Positions 9,026 through 17,443 of a stretch of DNA of 64,000 nucleotides are shown piece after piece; positions within the stretch are counted from its first letter, which is position 1; the number at the start of each line of letters is the position of its first letter. The notes beneath the pieces are model-generated. The model saw only the letters and a program-made list of their open reading frames with translations, made no database searches and was not told the origin of the DNA. This DNA is from Curtobacterium sp. ZW137. Its GTDB lineage: Bacteria > Actinomycetota > Actinomycetes > Actinomycetales > Microbacteriaceae. The stretch spans positions 124,001 through 188,000 of the forward strand of contig NZ_RJKS01000005.1 in assembly GCF_003762905.1 (NCBI RefSeq), in the 5' to 3' direction. Position numbers and translations under genes: made by a program.

Positions 9026-9956
9026 ACCGCTGCAGCTTCTGCAGGTCCAGCTGCTCCTCGGCGAGGGTGCGGTTCAACCGGGTGAGGTCGGCGACGACGC
9101 CGATGACCAGCGACAGCACCGCCGTGATCAGCAGCACCACGCCGAGGATGATCGACTGCAGGTGGTTCCCGCCGGTGTTCGTCCAGAGGAGCACGAGGTA
9201 CCGGATCAACGGCCAGGCCCCGAGTCCGCCGAGGACCACGGCCACCCAGGCGAAGAGCGCCATCGGGCGGTACATCAGGTAGACGCGGGCGATCGCCGAA
9301 CCGGACTGGAACATGTGCTGCCAGATGTTCTTGAACAGCCGGGACTCGCGGGTCTTCGGGTTCGTCGTGATCGGCACGGACGCGATCGCGAGCCGCTTGT
9401 AGCCGGCCTGCACGATGGTCTCCATGCAGTAGCTGAAGCGTGTGACGATGTTCAGGCGGATCAGCGAGTACTTCGTGTACGCGCGGAAGCCGCTGGCCGC
9501 GTCGGGCAGGTCGAGGCCCGCCGCTCGGCTGGCCACCCAGGACCCGAAGCGCTGCATGAGCTTCTTGAAGCCGGAGAAGTGCTCAATCGTGCGGGTCTGC
9601 CGGTCGCCGATCACGATGTCGGCTTCCTTCCGCAGGATCGGCTGGACCAGCTCCGCGATCTGCGCCTGCGGGTACTGGTTGTCGCCGTCGGTGTTCACGA
9701 CGATGTCGGCACCGTGCAGCAGGGCGTAGTCGACGCCGTCGCGGAACGAACGGGCGAGGCCCATGTTCGTGGTGTGGTGCACGAAGTGGTGGACACCGTG
9801 CTCCCGGGCGACCTCGACCGTGCGGTCGGTGCTGCCGTCGTTGATGACCAGGACCTCGATCTCGTCGATGCCGTCGATCTGCGTCGGGATCGTCTCGAGG
9901 ACGCTGGCGAGGGTGTTCTCCTCGTTGAGGCAGGGGATCTGGATGAAGAGCTTCAC
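9015..9956 (-). CDS. GT2 polyprenyl-phosphate glycosyltransferase (GtrB/DPM-like)
   Basis: About 313 residues. The N-terminal GT-A domain has FIQIPCLNEE, VINDGSTDRT and NTDGDNQYP (the DxD-like metal site). Two predicted transmembrane helices lie near residues 230-255 and 270-295, followed by a short charged tail, the layout of GtrB/DPM1-type enzymes that charge polyprenyl phosphate with a hexose. The GTG at 9956 fits the usual family N-terminus (MKLFIQIP). An ATG at 10016 would add 20 poorly conserved residues and lies only 3 nt from a TAGGCT box. It overlaps the YfhO-like gene, which probably uses its product. Confidence 0.85.
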   Translation of the reverse strand: MKLFIQIPCLNEENTLASVLETIPTQIDGIDEIEVLVINDGSTDRTVEVAREHGVHHFVHHTTNMGLARSFRDGVDYALLHGADIVVNTDGDNQYPQAQIAELVQPILRKEADIVIGDRQTRTIEHFSGFKKLMQRFGSWVASRAAGLDLPDAASGFRAYTKYSLIRLNIVTRFSYCMETIVQAGYKRLAIASVPITTNPKTRESRLFKNIWQHMFQSGSAIARVYLMYRPMALFAWVAVVLGGLGAWPLIRYLVLLWTNTGGNHLQSIILGVVLLITAVLSLVIGVVADLTRLNRTLAEEQLDLQKLQRYGD

Positions 9957-10063
9957 GGGGCTGCGGTATCTCGTTTCGGGATGCGGGCGCACGGCTTCCA
10001 GGTGCGAGGAGGCCATGACAGCCTAAGCGAACGACCGATGGACCCGTGGGAGAATCGCTCACC

Positions 10064-11578
10064 GTGCGACGCTTCCTGCCACGGCTGCCCACGGCGGTCG
10101 TCATCACCGCCGCCGTCTTCGCCGTCCTCGCGTCCCTCGCGGTCGGCTGGAGCGCCGCCCCGCTGAACACCGCGGACGAGACGGCCCACCTCGACTACGC
10201 GATCGGGCTCTGGCACGGGCACCTGCCGGTCTTCGAGCAGGGACTCGCCATCCGGCCGCCCTTCGGCATCGTCCCGCCGGTGCAGTGGGTCGCCCAGCAC
10301 CCGCCGCTGTTCTACGCGCTCGTCGCCCCGGTGGTCGGGCCGCTCTGGGACGGCGGACACCCGTACGCCGCGGTGCTCGCCGGGCGCTCGGTGAACGCGC
10401 TGCTCGCCGGGGGAGCCGTCCTCGCCACCGGGTTCGCCGGGTTCCGCGTGGTGCCGCGCCGACCGGCCGTCGGTGCCGTCGCCGCGATCGTCATCGCCTG
10501 CACGAGCATGCTGCTGCTCGTCGGGGGCGCGGTCTACAACGACCTGCCGAACACGATCCTCGCCGCGCTCGCGATCGCCGTCGGCGCGACCGCGCTCCGC
10601 CGGGGCCTCTCGACGCGCCTGGTCGTCGTCGCGGGGGTCGTCACCGGGCTCGGCATGCTGAGCCGGGCGTCCTTCGCGGTGTTCGTCGTCGCGGTCGTCG
10701 TCGCCCTGGTCCTCGCGGCGCGCTCCGGCTCGCGCTCGGCGCCGGGCTCCCGCTCGGCGCCGGGCTCCCGCTTCTGGGACGGGTGGGGGCGCCTCGTCGC
10801 CGCAGCCGTCGCGGCGCTGGTGCCCGTCCTCGCCGCCGGGTGGTTCTACCTCCGCAACATCGCTCTCACCGGCAATGCCGAGGGGTCGCACCCGGAGTGG
10901 GCCGCCGAGCACCTGCACCGGCACACCGCTTCCGCGTCCGAGGTGCTCACCGACCACGACTTCTGGACGGGGTTGTTCTCGGTGTTCCTCGGGCACCTCG
11001 CCGAGGACGGCGCCTGGACCTGGCTGCTGCTGCTCGGCCCGCTGGCGCTGGCGCTCGCCGCCGCGGTGGTCGGCGTCGTCCGACGCGCGGGCCGCGGCAG
11101 CGCGGGCCGCGGCAGCGCGGGCCGCGGCAGCGCTGCCCGCGGCGGCGCTGCCCGCGGCGGCGCAACGCCCGCCCGCGCGTCCTCCATCCGCGCCGACATC
11201 CGCGCCGACTGGCTCGTCGCCGCGATGCTCGCCGCTGTCGTCCTGCTCGTCGTCGTCGCACAGGTCCGGTTCACGATGAGCGGCGGTTCGGCACACGCCC
11301 GGTACCTCCTCGCCGTGATGCCGGTGCTCGCGATCCCGATGGCGATCGGCCTCACCGGGTTCGGCCGGATCGCGTCCTCGGTGCTCACCGTCGTGTGGAC
11401 CCTGCCGGCCGCGTGGGTGTGGTTCGCCATCCTCGACCTGCAGGCACCCGTCGCCGGGTCGAGCGCGGTCCTCGTCGTCGCCCGGGTCGTCACCGTGCTC
11501 GCCGTCGTGGTGCTCGCCCTCACCCTCGTCCTGACGGTCCGTCTGCTGACCAGGAAGGCGCCTGGAGTGCTGCGGTAG
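10064..11578 (+). CDS. Polytopic GT-C-like membrane protein (ArnT/DUF2142-like)
   Basis: About 504 residues with roughly ten to eleven hydrophobic segments. The first external loop has ADETAHLDYAIGLWHG, which resembles the acidic loop of GT-C and DUF2142 proteins that use lipid-linked sugars. The GTG at 10064 has GGGAGAA 9 nt upstream; the GTG at 10046 is less likely. Two low-complexity hydrophilic stretches interrupt it: an SRSAPG repeat near residue 225 and (GRGSA)n/(ARGGA)n near 345-370, both encoded by in-frame tandem repeats. The stop codon TAG is also the first half of the rmlC -10 box. Exact family uncertain. Confidence 0.62.
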   Translation: MRRFLPRLPTAVVITAAVFAVLASLAVGWSAAPLNTADETAHLDYAIGLWHGHLPVFEQGLAIRPPFGIVPPVQWVAQHPPLFYALVAPVVGPLWDGGHPYAAVLAGRSVNALLAGGAVLATGFAGFRVVPRRPAVGAVAAIVIACTSMLLLVGGAVYNDLPNTILAALAIAVGATALRRGLSTRLVVVAGVVTGLGMLSRASFAVFVVAVVVALVLAARSGSRSAPGSRSAPGSRFWDGWGRLVAAAVAALVPVLAAGWFYLRNIALTGNAEGSHPEWAAEHLHRHTASASEVLTDHDFWTGLFSVFLGHLAEDGAWTWLLLLGPLALALAAAVVGVVRRAGRGSAGRGSAGRGSAARGGAARGGATPARASSIRADIRADWLVAAMLAAVVLLVVVAQVRFTMSGGSAHARYLLAVMPVLAIPMAIGLTGFGRIASSVLTVVWTLPAAWVWFAILDLQAPVAGSSAVLVVARVVTVLAVVVLALTLVLTVRLLTRKAPGVLR

Positions 11579-11581
11579 GCT
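11576..11581 (+). promoter_or_regulatory. -10 box of rmlC embedded in the upstream stop codon
   Basis: TAGGCT 6 nt before the rmlC GTG. Its first three bases are the stop codon of the preceding membrane-protein gene, so rmlC-rmlA may have their own leaderless promoter inside an apparent operon. Confidence 0.5.
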
Positions 11582-11587
11582 GCCCCG

Positions 11588-12196
11588 GTGCAGATCCGCG
11601 AACTGAAGATCCAAGGCGCGTGGGAGTTCACCCCCGTCCAGCACGGCGACGCACGAGGAGCCTTCCTCGAGGCGTACCGTGCCGACGTGCTCGAGGACAC
11701 GGTGGGCCACCCCCTCGACCTCCGCCAGGTGAACATGTCGATCTCGTCGCGCGGCGTCGCGCGCGGGATCCACTACGCGCTCGTCGCCCCGAGCCAGGCG
11801 AAGTACGTCACCGCCGTGCGCGGTGCGTTCATCGACTACATCATCGACATCCGTGTCGGTTCGCCGACGTTCGGGCAGTGGGACTCGGTCCGCATCGACG
11901 ACGTCGACCGCCGTGCCGTGTACCTCTCCGAGGGCCTCGGCCACGCGATCGTCGCGCTCGAGGACCAGAGCACCGTGAACTACCTCGTCAGCGCCCATTA
12001 CGACCCCCAGCGCGAGAAGGGGATCAGCATCCTCGACCCGACCGTGGGCCTGGAGCTGCCGGACGGCATCGGCGAGCCCGTCCTGTCCGAGAAGGACACC
12101 AGCGCCCCGACGCTCCTCGACGCCGCCGAGCAGGGCCTCCTGCCGACGTACGAAGAGTGCGTCGCCTACACCGAGTCCCTCCGGACGAAGAAGTAA
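11588..12196 (+). CDS. rmlC: dTDP-4-dehydrorhamnose 3,5-epimerase RmlC
   Basis: Epimerises C3 and C5 of dTDP-4-dehydro-6-deoxyglucose. The 202-residue cupin has the active-site run RGVARGIHY with the catalytic His at residue 62 and a Lys at 72, plus the conserved GLGHAIVALED strand near 119-129. Length is standard. The GTG start follows a TAGGCT box by 6 nt. rmlA follows after 12 nt. Confidence 0.95.
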   Translation: MQIRELKIQGAWEFTPVQHGDARGAFLEAYRADVLEDTVGHPLDLRQVNMSISSRGVARGIHYALVAPSQAKYVTAVRGAFIDYIIDIRVGSPTFGQWDSVRIDDVDRRAVYLSEGLGHAIVALEDQSTVNYLVSAHYDPQREKGISILDPTVGLELPDGIGEPVLSEKDTSAPTLLDAAEQGLLPTYEECVAYTESLRTKK

Positions 12197-12208
12197 GAAG
12201 GAGACCCG

Positions 12209-13072
12209 ATGAAGGGCATCATCCTGGCCGGCGGTTCCGGCACCCGCCTCTGGCCGATCACCAAGGGCATCAGCAAGCAGCTCATGCCGATCTACGACAA
12301 GCCGATGGTCTACTACCCGCTGTCGACGCTGATGATGGCCGGCATCCGTGAGGTCCTGGTCATCACCACCCCCGAGTACAACGACCAGTTCCGTGCCCTG
12401 CTCGGCGACGGCTCGTCCCTCGGCATGGACATCCAGTACGCCGTGCAGCCGAGCCCGGACGGCCTCGCGCAGGCGTTCGTCATCGGTGAGGAGTTCATCG
12501 GGGACGACAGCGTCGCGCTGGTCCTCGGCGACAACATCTTCCACGGCACCGGCCTCGGCACGAGCCTGCAGAAGAACACCGAGGTGCAGGGCGCCACGAT
12601 CTTCGCGTACCACGTGGCCGACCCGAAGGCGTACGGCGTCGTGGAGTTCGACGACGACTTCAGCGCCGTCTCCATCGAGGAGAAGCCGGCCGAGCCGAAG
12701 TCGAACTACGCCGTCCCCGGCCTGTACTTCTACGACAACGACGTGGTCGAGATTGCGAAGACCATCGAGCCGAGTGCGCGTGGCGAGCTCGAGATCTCCA
12801 CGGTCAACGAGCGCTACCTCGAGGCCGGCACGCTCGGCGTCGAGGTCCTCGACCGCGGCACCGCCTGGCTCGACACCGGCACGTTCGAGTCGATGATGCA
12901 GGCGTCCGAGTACGTCAAGGTCATCGAGGACCGTCAGGGCCACAAGATCGGGTGCATCGAGGAGATCGCCTGGCGGAACGGCTGGATCGACGACGCGGCC
13001 CTCGCCGCGCTCGCCGCGCCGCTCGCCAAGAGCGGGTACGGCGTCTACCTCCAGCAGCTGCTCGCTTCCTGA
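12209..13072 (+). CDS. rmlA: Glucose-1-phosphate thymidylyltransferase RmlA
   Basis: First step of the rhamnose pathway: dTTP plus glucose-1-phosphate gives dTDP-glucose. The 287-residue nucleotidyltransferase starts [16 protein letters not shown] (the pyrophosphorylase loop), followed by [11 protein letters not shown], and has LGDNIFHG near 109-116, where the Asp binds metal. AAGGAG sits about 6 nt before the ATG. Size and motifs match the short RmlA class. With rmlB, rmlC and rmlD in the window the pathway is complete. Confidence 0.96.
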   Translation: MKGIILAGGSGTRLWPITKGISKQLMPIYDKPMVYYPLSTLMMAGIREVLVITTPEYNDQFRALLGDGSSLGMDIQYAVQPSPDGLAQAFVIGEEFIGDDSVALVLGDNIFHGTGLGTSLQKNTEVQGATIFAYHVADPKAYGVVEFDDDFSAVSIEEKPAEPKSNYAVPGLYFYDNDVVEIAKTIEPSARGELEISTVNERYLEAGTLGVEVLDRGTAWLDTGTFESMMQASEYVKVIEDRQGHKIGCIEEIAWRNGWIDDAALAALAAPLAKSGYGVYLQQLLAS

Positions 13073-13080
13073 CACGCCCC

Positions 13081-14970
13081 GTGGCGCTCTTCCGACGCCG
13101 CCGTGCGAACACGACGGTCTCCGGCTCCGGTCTGGAGGCCCGACCCGTGTCCGACACGGCGGCGTCCGTCGTCCGCGTGGCCGGGTGGCAGAGCACGCCG
13201 GTGGCCTCCGACAAGTGGGTCACGGTGCTCCTCGTCAGCCGTTCGGACCGGTACGCGGCGCTGCCGGCGATGGTCGCTGCCGCCCGGCTCGCCTTCGGCC
13301 CGGACGTCGACGTCCGGGCGGTGGGGTACGTGGCCGACGCGTCACCGCAGGACCTCCAGCAGCGGGGCGTGCCCTGGGTGCGTCCCGACCCGGTCGACGG
13401 CATCGGCTCGGCGATCAACGCCGGGGTGGCCGCTGGTGTCGGCCGGGTGCTCGTCGTCGTCGACTCGACGGTGGGCGTGACCGACCAGGACCTCCAGGTG
13501 CTCGCCGCTGCCGGGTCTGACCAGGTCGTCCAGGCCCGGGTGCGGATGCCCGACGGCGTCCGACGCGACGGTGCCCTGCTGCTCCGCCCGGGCGCGCTGC
13601 CCTGGACCGACGACGGCCGCCGGACCGACGACGGCCGCCAGACCGAGGGCGCCAGCCGGACCGACGACGGCCGCCGGACCGTCGGCGCCGCGGACCCGGA
13701 CGACCTCGACACGATCCCGGTCGTGCCGGTCTTCGCAGCGGACCAGCCCGTGGTCTCGATGCCGCGGGCCGCGCTCCTGCCGGCACCGTGCCTCCCGGAC
13801 GAGCGGATGACGCTGACGGCCTGGACCCGCGCCGCTGCCGACCGGATCGCCGGAGACGTGCGCCTCGTCTGGTCCGTGCGGCGGAACGCCGAGGCCGGGC
13901 GGACGATCGACGCGGCCACGGTCGACGCGTTCACCGCGTGGCGGGACCGCGGAGCGCAGGACGGCGCCGTCGTCGCCGGACCGCCGCTCCCGCCGTGGGG
14001 CGCCCGTCCGGTGTCGCCGTCAGTGGACCGTTCGCGTGCCGACACGGAGTTGTCGTGGGCGCTCAAGATCGCCGCTCCCGCCGGACCCGAGGGCGACGGC
14101 TGGGGCGACGTGCACTTCGCGACAGAGCTTGCCGAGGCGCTCGAGCGGCTCGGGCAGCGCGTGCGCGTCGACCGCCGCGACGCCCACGTCCGGGACGACG
14201 ACGCCGAGGACGACGTGACGCTGGTGATCCGCGGCCTCGACCGGGTGCCGCCGAACCCCGCGTCCGTCAACCTCCTCTGGGTGATCAGCCACCCCGACGA
14301 CGTCGCGGACACCGAGCTCCGCTCCTTCGACGCCGTGTTCGCCGCCGGTCCGGTGTGGGCCGCCGCGGCCGCCGAGCGAGCGGGCGTCCCGGTGCGGACC
14401 CTGCTGCAGGCCACGGACCCGGCGGTGTTCACGCCGGGTGCCCCGGGGGCGTCGGCGGACGCCGGGCGCGTCGTGTTCGTCGGGTCGACCCGCGGTGCCG
14501 AGCGGCGGATCGTGTCCGACGCGGTGGCGCTCGGGGCGGACCTCCGGGTGCACGGGCCGGGCTGGGCCGACGTGCTGCCGGCCGCGATGGCGGGGGAGTC
14601 CTCGCTCTCCCGGACAGCGGTGGCGGCGGCCTACCGCGACGCCCGCGTCGTGCTCAACGACCACTGGCCGGACATGGCGGCCGGGGGCTTCCTCTCGAAC
14701 CGGGTGTTCGACGTGCTGGCATCGGGCGGGGTCGTCGTCACGGACCCCGTCGCGGGGCTCGCCGACGTGCTCGAGGTCCCCACGCTGGCGGTCGCGTCGT
14801 CGCGGGAGTCGCTCGCCGCGCTGCTCGACCCCGCGTACGCGTGGCCGTCGCCCGCGGAGCGGGCCGCGGTCGCCGCGCGGATCGCCGCCGAGCACTCCTT
14901 CGATGCCCGGGCTGCGGTGCTCGTCGAGGCCGCGCGCGCCGAGCGCGAGCGGCTCCGCCGCCGGCGCTGA
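13081..14970 (+). CDS. Two-domain glycosyltransferase with PF13524-like C-terminus
   Basis: About 629 residues. The N-terminal third looks like a degenerate GT2-type domain (VTVLLVSRSDRYAALPAMV). The C-terminal half is GT-B-like and ends with AGGFLSNRVFDVLASGGVVV, the hallmark of Glyco_trans_1_2 proteins. A TDDGRR(T/Q) tandem repeat at about residues 178-200 forms a hydrophilic linker. Start choice is open: GTG 13081 lies 8 nt after rmlA and the following codons look coding, but GTG 13147 has a better ribosome binding site (GGAGG, 8 nt upstream). Probably acts on the rhamnose-containing polymer given its place directly after rmlA. Confidence 0.75.
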   Translation: MALFRRRRANTTVSGSGLEARPVSDTAASVVRVAGWQSTPVASDKWVTVLLVSRSDRYAALPAMVAAARLAFGPDVDVRAVGYVADASPQDLQQRGVPWVRPDPVDGIGSAINAGVAAGVGRVLVVVDSTVGVTDQDLQVLAAAGSDQVVQARVRMPDGVRRDGALLLRPGALPWTDDGRRTDDGRQTEGASRTDDGRRTVGAADPDDLDTIPVVPVFAADQPVVSMPRAALLPAPCLPDERMTLTAWTRAAADRIAGDVRLVWSVRRNAEAGRTIDAATVDAFTAWRDRGAQDGAVVAGPPLPPWGARPVSPSVDRSRADTELSWALKIAAPAGPEGDGWGDVHFATELAEALERLGQRVRVDRRDAHVRDDDAEDDVTLVIRGLDRVPPNPASVNLLWVISHPDDVADTELRSFDAVFAAGPVWAAAAAERAGVPVRTLLQATDPAVFTPGAPGASADAGRVVFVGSTRGAERRIVSDAVALGADLRVHGPGWADVLPAAMAGESSLSRTAVAAAYRDARVVLNDHWPDMAAGGFLSNRVFDVLASGGVVVTDPVAGLADVLEVPTLAVASSRESLAALLDPAYAWPSPAERAAVAARIAAEHSFDARAAVLVEAARAERERLRRRR

Positions 14971-15243
14971 CGCGGCGCGCCGCGGCGCCGCGGCCGCGCG
15001 CAGCCGCGCGCCCGCGGCATTGCCGCGGATACGCCGCACAACCAAAACCACTCCGAACCACGGGAATCCGTGGTTCGGAGTGGTTGCAGTTGTGCGCAGG
15101 CATGCCGAACCGCCGGCGGCCGCGCGCGCCGCGCCGCGCCGCGTGCGCCGCGCGCCGGCCGCGCGCCGCGTGCGCCGCGCGCCGGCCGCGCCGCGGCCGC
15201 CGCGCGCCGGCCGCCGGCCGCGCGCCGCGCGCCGCGCGCGCCG
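14971..15243. other. Intergenic region: REP-like palindrome plus G/C-only tract
   Basis: No gene is seen here. Between two convergent glycosyltransferase genes it holds a 60-bp palindrome (15036-15095), and from about 15104 to 15242 a run of alternating GC, CGCG and GCCGGC blocks almost free of A or T. Confidence 0.8.
15036..15095. repeat. REP-like 60-bp palindrome, copy A
   Basis: Arms of 28 nt, GCACAAC at the outside and CCGAACCACGG at the centre, around a 4-nt loop. Related to copies B (36629), C (55182) and D (55471). It differs from them in the middle of both arms (AACCACTCCG paired with CGGAGTGGTT), so base pairing is preserved. Confidence 0.85.
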
Positions 15244-16107
15244 CTACTTGCGCGTGACCCAGCGCGCGCGGACCGCGAGGCCGGTGCGCAGCACCACGCG
15301 GAGCGGCCACAGCCACCACGCCCGGTACTTCCGGGACAGGAAGCGGTACGCGCTCCGGTGGTGCTCGACCTCCATGCGTCGACGGTTCGACGACGTGGAG
15401 TGGGCACCGGTGTGCACGACCGTGGCGCTCGGGACGTAGACGTTCGCGTGCCCGGAGCGTCCGACCCGCTGCCCGAGGTCGACGTCCTCGAAGTACATGA
15501 AGTAGGACTCGTCGAACCCGCCGAGCTGCCGGAACAGCGACGTGCGGATGAGGAAGCACGCGCCGGAGAGCCAGCCGGCGTCCCGCTCGACGACCTGGGT
15601 CGTCGACCAGTACCGCTGGCTCCACGGGTTCCCCGGCCAGAAGCGGGAGAACGCCGCGTGGCCGAGCCCCGTCCGGAGCGAGGGGAGCTGCCGGGCGGAC
15701 GGGTACGTCTCGCCGTGCTCGTCGAGGATCTGCGGCCCGAACGACCCGCCACGGGGGAGCCGGTCGGCGGCGGCGATGAGCTCGTCGACGCTGCCGGGGC
15801 GGAACACCACGTCGGGGTTCGTGACCAGGATGAACTCGGGCCGTTCGTCGGGCAGGACGTCGTCGAGCGCCGCGAAGGCCGCGTCGATCCCGCCGCCGTA
15901 GCCGCGGTTGCTGCCCGAGGAGACCACGACGGCGCCGTGTGCCTCGGCGATCGCCCGGAGCGCGTCGAGGTCGTCGGAGCCGTTGTCCGCGATGACGACG
16001 GGCAGCGGACCGTCGGAGGCCAGCGCGGCGCTCTCCAGGAACGGCCGGATCGTCTCGCCGGTGTTGTACGTCACGGTGAGGACCGCGACACGGGGCCGCG
16101 CGCTCAT
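15244..16107 (-). CDS. GT2 rhamnosyltransferase-like protein
   Basis: A 287-residue GT-A enzyme of the WbbL/rhamnosyltransferase type. Motifs are VLTVTYNTGETI, VIADNGSDD, NRGYGGGID, VTNPDVVF (DxD equivalent) and the acidic FMYFEDVDLGQRV near residue 200. It likely adds a deoxyhexose to a lipid-linked glycan. The ATG overlaps the stop of the upstream GT4 gene (ATGA). A much longer open frame exists upstream but lies inside that gene and is rejected. Rhamnose as donor is inferred from the neighbouring rml genes. Confidence 0.88.
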   Translation of the reverse strand: MSARPRVAVLTVTYNTGETIRPFLESAALASDGPLPVVIADNGSDDLDALRAIAEAHGAVVVSSGSNRGYGGGIDAAFAALDDVLPDERPEFILVTNPDVVFRPGSVDELIAAADRLPRGGSFGPQILDEHGETYPSARQLPSLRTGLGHAAFSRFWPGNPWSQRYWSTTQVVERDAGWLSGACFLIRTSLFRQLGGFDESYFMYFEDVDLGQRVGRSGHANVYVPSATVVHTGAHSTSSNRRRMEVEHHRSAYRFLSRKYRAWWLWPLRVVLRTGLAVRARWVTRK

Positions 16108-17336
16108 CGAGAGCCCCCGGACGACGACGAAGACGACGACGACGACGACGACGAAGAGGAAGAGGAAGCGGAAGACGAGCCCCGCGACGAAGCCGCCGCG
16201 GCACCGTACGCGCCCACGTGCACCCGCGCGGTCGCCTCCCACGTGAAGTCGTCCGCCCGCAGCACGGCACGACGCCGGTGCTCGTCGCGGACCGCCGTGT
16301 CCGCGAGCAAGGTGCCCAGCGCCGTGGCGATCGCGGGAGCGGACACGTCGGTGTAGACCGCGGCGTCGCCGCCGACCTCGGGCAGCGAGAGCCGCCGCGT
16401 GGTCAGGACGCACGCGCCGGCGGCCATCGCCTCGACCACCGGCAGGCCGAAGCCCTCACCGAGGCTCGGGTACACGACGACCTCGGCACCGCCGAGGAAG
16501 CCGGAGAGGTCCTCGAGCGGCAGGTAGCCCGCCTCGACCACGTGGTCGTCGGGTTGCAGCGCGTCGAGGGCGGCGATCGCCTGGTCGTCCCAACCGCGGG
16601 CCCCGGAGAGCACGAGCCACGGGGTGTCCTGCCCGGCGGCGGCACGCTCGGCGCGGACGGTCCGGTAGGCGTCGAGGAGCGCTGTGACGTTCTTCCGCGG
16701 CTCGATCGTGCCGAGGAACGCGATCCACGTGGCGTCGTCCGGCAGCCCGGCGGCGATCCGGGCGTCGGCGACCTCGGCCTCGTCCGGCGCGTGGAAGACC
16801 GCGCGGTCGACGCCGAGGTGCGCGACCTGGACGTCGGCCGTGATCCGCGGGACGGCCCGCCGGACCTCGGTCCTGGTGGCCTCGCTCGGGACGACGACGA
16901 TCGGTCGGCTCCGGAGCGACCGGCGGCTCCACCACGTGAAGAACGTGCGCTTCAGCCGGGAGTGCCACTCCGGGTTCGAGAAGAACGTGGCGTCGTGCAG
17001 CGTGACGACCGAGCCGCCGCGCCAGGCGAACGGGAACGTGTAGTGCGGGGAGTGCAGCACCCGGGCGTGCAGTCGGCGTGCGAGGGCGACGAGCCCCGTC
17101 TGCTCCCAGAGGAAGCGCAGCGGCACGGAGCGTATCCACGCCGGTGCGACGTGCACGGTGACCCCGGGGGCGACACCGCGGAAGTGCGCGGCGTGCTCGC
17201 TCCGGACCACGAGGTGCACGGTGAGCGCGGGATCGGCGCCCAGCAGGTGCGACACGACGCCCTCGACGTAGCGGCCGACGCCCCCGAGGTTCCGCGGTAC
17301 GGCGGTCCCGTCGATGAGGACGGTGAGCTGCGGCAC
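16104..17336 (-). CDS. GT4 glycosyltransferase with polyserine tail
   Basis: About 410 residues. GGVGRYVEGVV near residue 19 and GEGFGLPVVEAMAAG near 300 are the two signature regions of family GT4 enzymes related to mannosyl/rhamnosyl transferases. The GTG at 17336 has GGAAGGAA about 8 nt upstream; an ATG further upstream lies in a G/C repeat and is unlikely. The last about 30 residues are almost only serine, encoded by a (GAC/GAG)n trinucleotide run (16119-16176, opposite strand) that ends exactly where the next gene starts. That tail is outside the fold and could vary in length by slippage. Confidence 0.86.
   Translation of the reverse strand: MPQLTVLIDGTAVPRNLGGVGRYVEGVVSHLLGADPALTVHLVVRSEHAAHFRGVAPGVTVHVAPAWIRSVPLRFLWEQTGLVALARRLHARVLHSPHYTFPFAWRGGSVVTLHDATFFSNPEWHSRLKRTFFTWWSRRSLRSRPIVVVPSEATRTEVRRAVPRITADVQVAHLGVDRAVFHAPDEAEVADARIAAGLPDDATWIAFLGTIEPRKNVTALLDAYRTVRAERAAAGQDTPWLVLSGARGWDDQAIAALDALQPDDHVVEAGYLPLEDLSGFLGGAEVVVYPSLGEGFGLPVVEAMAAGACVLTTRRLSLPEVGGDAAVYTDVSAPAIATALGTLLADTAVRDEHRRRAVLRADDFTWEATARVHVGAYGAAAASSRGSSSASSSSSSSSSSSSSSSSGGSR
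16119..16176. repeat. Trinucleotide microsatellite at a gene end
   Basis: An imperfect (GAC/GAA/GAG)n run of about 19 triplets. It encodes the polyserine C-terminus of the GT4 protein on the opposite strand and immediately precedes the next start codon. Confidence 0.85.
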
Positions 17337-17443
17337 GCGTGGTTCCTTCCGGGCGGGGCCGTGGGCGGGGCCGTGGGCAGAGCCCGGGCCGGGAGCAGGG
17401 CCGGGGCCGTCGACGGACGACGACCCAGCGTATCGCGCTCGGC

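Noticed and set aside
6332-9085. A 917-codon open frame on the plus strand opposite the YfhO-like gene
   Set aside because: It is a G/C-bias artefact: Arg/Asp/Gly-rich with no recognisable motif, and the opposite strand encodes a coherent membrane protein.
9953-13075. A 1040-codon minus-strand frame across the rmlC-rmlA region
   Set aside because: The plus strand has four well-supported genes there. The frame is repetitive Arg/Asp/Glu-rich shadow sequence.
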